A stretch of DNA of 64,000 nucleotides, from positions 109,197,530-109,261,529 of the forward strand of contig CM077160.1 in the NCBI GenBank assembly GCA_039583875.1. Reading direction: 5' to 3'. Below are positions 56,601 to 59,600 of this stretch, piece after piece. The notes beneath the pieces are model-generated. The model was not told the DNA's origin. It worked only from the letters and a program-made list of their open reading frames with translations, and searched no databases. Each line of letters begins with the position of its first letter. The first letter of the stretch is position 1. Both the position numbers and the translations under genes were made by a program. The stretch comes from Platanthera guangdongensis (lineage: Eukaryota > Streptophyta > Magnoliopsida > Asparagales > Orchidaceae).

Positions 56601-59600
56601 CAAGAAGAAGAGTCATCATCTACTTTTGTCACGCTAGCTGAAGTCGTGGATCCACTTGCCTCTATAACAACACCTATTTTAGCAACTGAGTTATTTTATG
56701 AACCACGACTTTTAGAAGAACTTACTAGTGATGTATCACTCATCTCGGATGCCACATCATCGTTCTCTCTTCTCCCAGAGGAGTTGGTTAGTGATGAAGC
56801 CTTCATCTTGGGTGACAGACTCGTGCGTCTTATGTCCTGATTTTCTTAGCACACTACCACCACAAACCCTTGAGCCCACAGACATTGTGTTTGGTGGTCC
56901 ATCGCCTGTGGCCCTCGAGTCAACACCCTATATTGATTTTATTTTTGGCGAGCACGCCTTTTGTTCACGACACTTCCCTTTGCTTTTAAGCGCACACGTT
57001 GAATCATCACATCACTACCGTTTGCGTTTTGACAGTTTTAGGTTTGGTAGTCTTGAGGGAGTCGAGACAATACTTAGGTTTTTTACTCCTCATAAGGACA
57101 CCCGCTTCAAAGGTTTTCTATGGAAAATTTTACACGATAAAATTAGGATCTTCTTAAAATTTTGTGACTCCAGTGAGACGATGACAAATAAAATTAGGAT
57201 GATATTCGATCCGGGTCTAGCAGACGTTCGTAGGTGTTTATCAGACAAACGTATGTTGCGTTATGAGTTACTGATTCCACAGGCTGATTCCACAAGCTGA
57301 TTCCACTTGCTTCTTGTTCTCCCCACTGCCATATGTTTTTCCCACATCCCGCTCCTGACATCCTCTGCAAACTCTAATAATTACTGTTTATTTAAATATT
57401 CGGCCTGAAATTTTGACTAATGGATTGCGAGTTTTTTGGATGAGAAGTTACTTCCAGGTTTTGGGTCGCAGCGACGACATCAACATGACATTATGCAGCA
57501 TCTCTCAGATTGACATTTGAACTCTCTACATGCTGGTTACATCGAGTCTCGACGGGGTCAAGCTCTTTCAACCCCGAGAAAATTGATGCAACCCGCGTCG
57601 CGAGTTTTTATTAATTAATTAGTGTATCTGTATTTTATTATTATAGCGCACACTTTTGCGTATTTTTGGATTTTTGTGTAGCGTCGAGTTGTATCGCGCA
57701 TGTTATTTGCGCTTGGGTGTATTTTGTATCGCGCATGTTGTTCGCGCAATTTTTGTTTGGCTCGTTGGTATGACCGGCCACCGAGACCCTAAATGCATCG
57801 GTCCGATATTTAGGCGATTGATTAGTTTAGGGCAAGCTTTAAAAATTACCTATTTCACTCATATCTTTATGCTTTAAAATCAGACCACTTGCATGCTCAA
57901 TTCGCCTAAAAAAATATATTCCTATCCTATTAAGTATAGCTGTCAATAGCCATTTTGACCTAACCCCCCTCATATATAAACAAATACTCCCCCCTGTAAT
58001 AGATGGCTGGAATAGAACGAACAGAGAACAAATCGTTCTTTGTTGTCTTTCCCCAGCGCTGGCCCTAACCTCCCGACGGAAAGTCCTAAAGCCGCATTTC
58101 CCACTGTCGTCTGCCCGCCGGAGCTCCCACTCCACTGCCGTCTCCCGCGCCCTCATCTCCTCCAGTCGAGCAGTCCTTTGAAGTCGCTGCTCCCTTCCCG
58201 CGCCTCTCCCCTCCGTCGGAACCACCAGAGAAGCCTTCCCAGCCCACGTTCCTGCTACCCGAGGCCTCGCCGGCCGCCGTGGTTGTTGCCAGAATTCCTC
58301 CTAGACTCCGACGACCCTCCAGCAGCCATCCGACAGCCTCTTCCGGTTGTTCCAGCAAAGCTCCAGCAAGCTCCCTCCTTCCAGTGTCGATCTCATTCGT
58401 TTCCCGAGAAATCCAGAAGACCTCCAGCACCTTGCCAGCACCTCAGCTCCACCCCTTTGCTCCGCAGCCATTTTTTCTTGGAAATTGGACGCACAACCAC
58501 TGCTGCACCTCTACCCTTATTATACCTCTCTACCTTCCTTCTCTCCCACAGTCGTTATTTTGTGCTTTAATATTTAAATGAAAGGTTAATTGTTAGAGCT
58601 TGCCCGAATTGATATTATCTCCTCTTTACCGTTCATTTCTAGCACGTGCATGCCACCAATTAATTCTTATGCTTGTGTAATTAGGATTTGTGACGCTAAT
58701 ACATTTGTGCGGTAGTCTTGCGTTCGCGAGCGACGCCTTGACCGTTTAGTTCGTTAAAATAGCCCACAAAGTCCTCCCGCGCCACATCTATTTTAAAAAA
58801 GATCACAATTATTTTATCGTTCAAAACTACACCCCACCCTAGGTTACATCAATAACTATCGAGAAAGAAAAGAAGATTCACATATGCTGTTTATTGATCT
58901 TGAGAAGGCTTATGATAGAGTTCCAAGAGAGATCTTATGGAGATTCTTAGAAAAGAAAAGTGTAAATGTATCATATATTGACATAATCAAAGATATGCAT
59001 ACAGATTCAGTGACAAGGGTGAGGACATCTGGAGGATTAACACAGAAATTCCCTATTACTGTTGGATTACTTCAAGGTTCAACTTTAAGCTCTTATCTCT
59101 TTACCCTTATCTTAGATGAGCTCACCAGACATATCCAACAAGCAATACCTTGGTGTTTATTGTTTGCGGATAATATTGTTTTGGTTGATGAGACGCGCGA
59201 GGGTGTAAACGCAAAAATTGAATCTTGGCGAGATACTTTAGAAAAGAAGGGTTTTAGGTTGAGCAGGACAAAGACAGAGTATATTGAGTTTAAATTTAGC
59301 AGTACAAGAAGGACATATGACTTTGTTATTAAGTTGGGTGATCAAGATATTTCCCGTAGTGAGTGTTTTCAATATCTTGGATCGATAGTTCAAAAAGATG
59401 GAGGTATTGATAAAGATGTGACACATAGAATCCAAGCAGGTTTGTTGAAGTGGAGAGGCGCGTCAGGGATCTTATGTGTTCGTAAAGTACCACTAAAAAT
59501 TAAGGGCAAGTTTTACCGTACTGCAATTAGACCCGCGATGCTCTATGGTTCTGAGTGTTGGGAAATGAATTGTGTACATGAGCAAAAAATGAGAGTTGCG

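Larger units (their letters stand above)
54953..58851 (+). mobile_element. element B: non-autonomous LTR retrotransposon
   Basis: LTRs are 54953-56214 and 57584-58851 (1262 and 1268 bp), TGATGCAACCCGCG to GGTTACATCA, highly similar. A primer site GTTTGGTATCAGAGG abuts the 5' LTR, and AACCCCGAGAAAAT precedes the 3' LTR. The interior is only 1369 bp, with two overlapping ORFs and no gag, protease, RT or integrase. The flanking pentamers GAAAC and ATAAC match only partly. It inserted into the LINE between G-F-M-P-G-R-S and N-Y-R-E-R-K-E-D. Confidence 0.9.
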
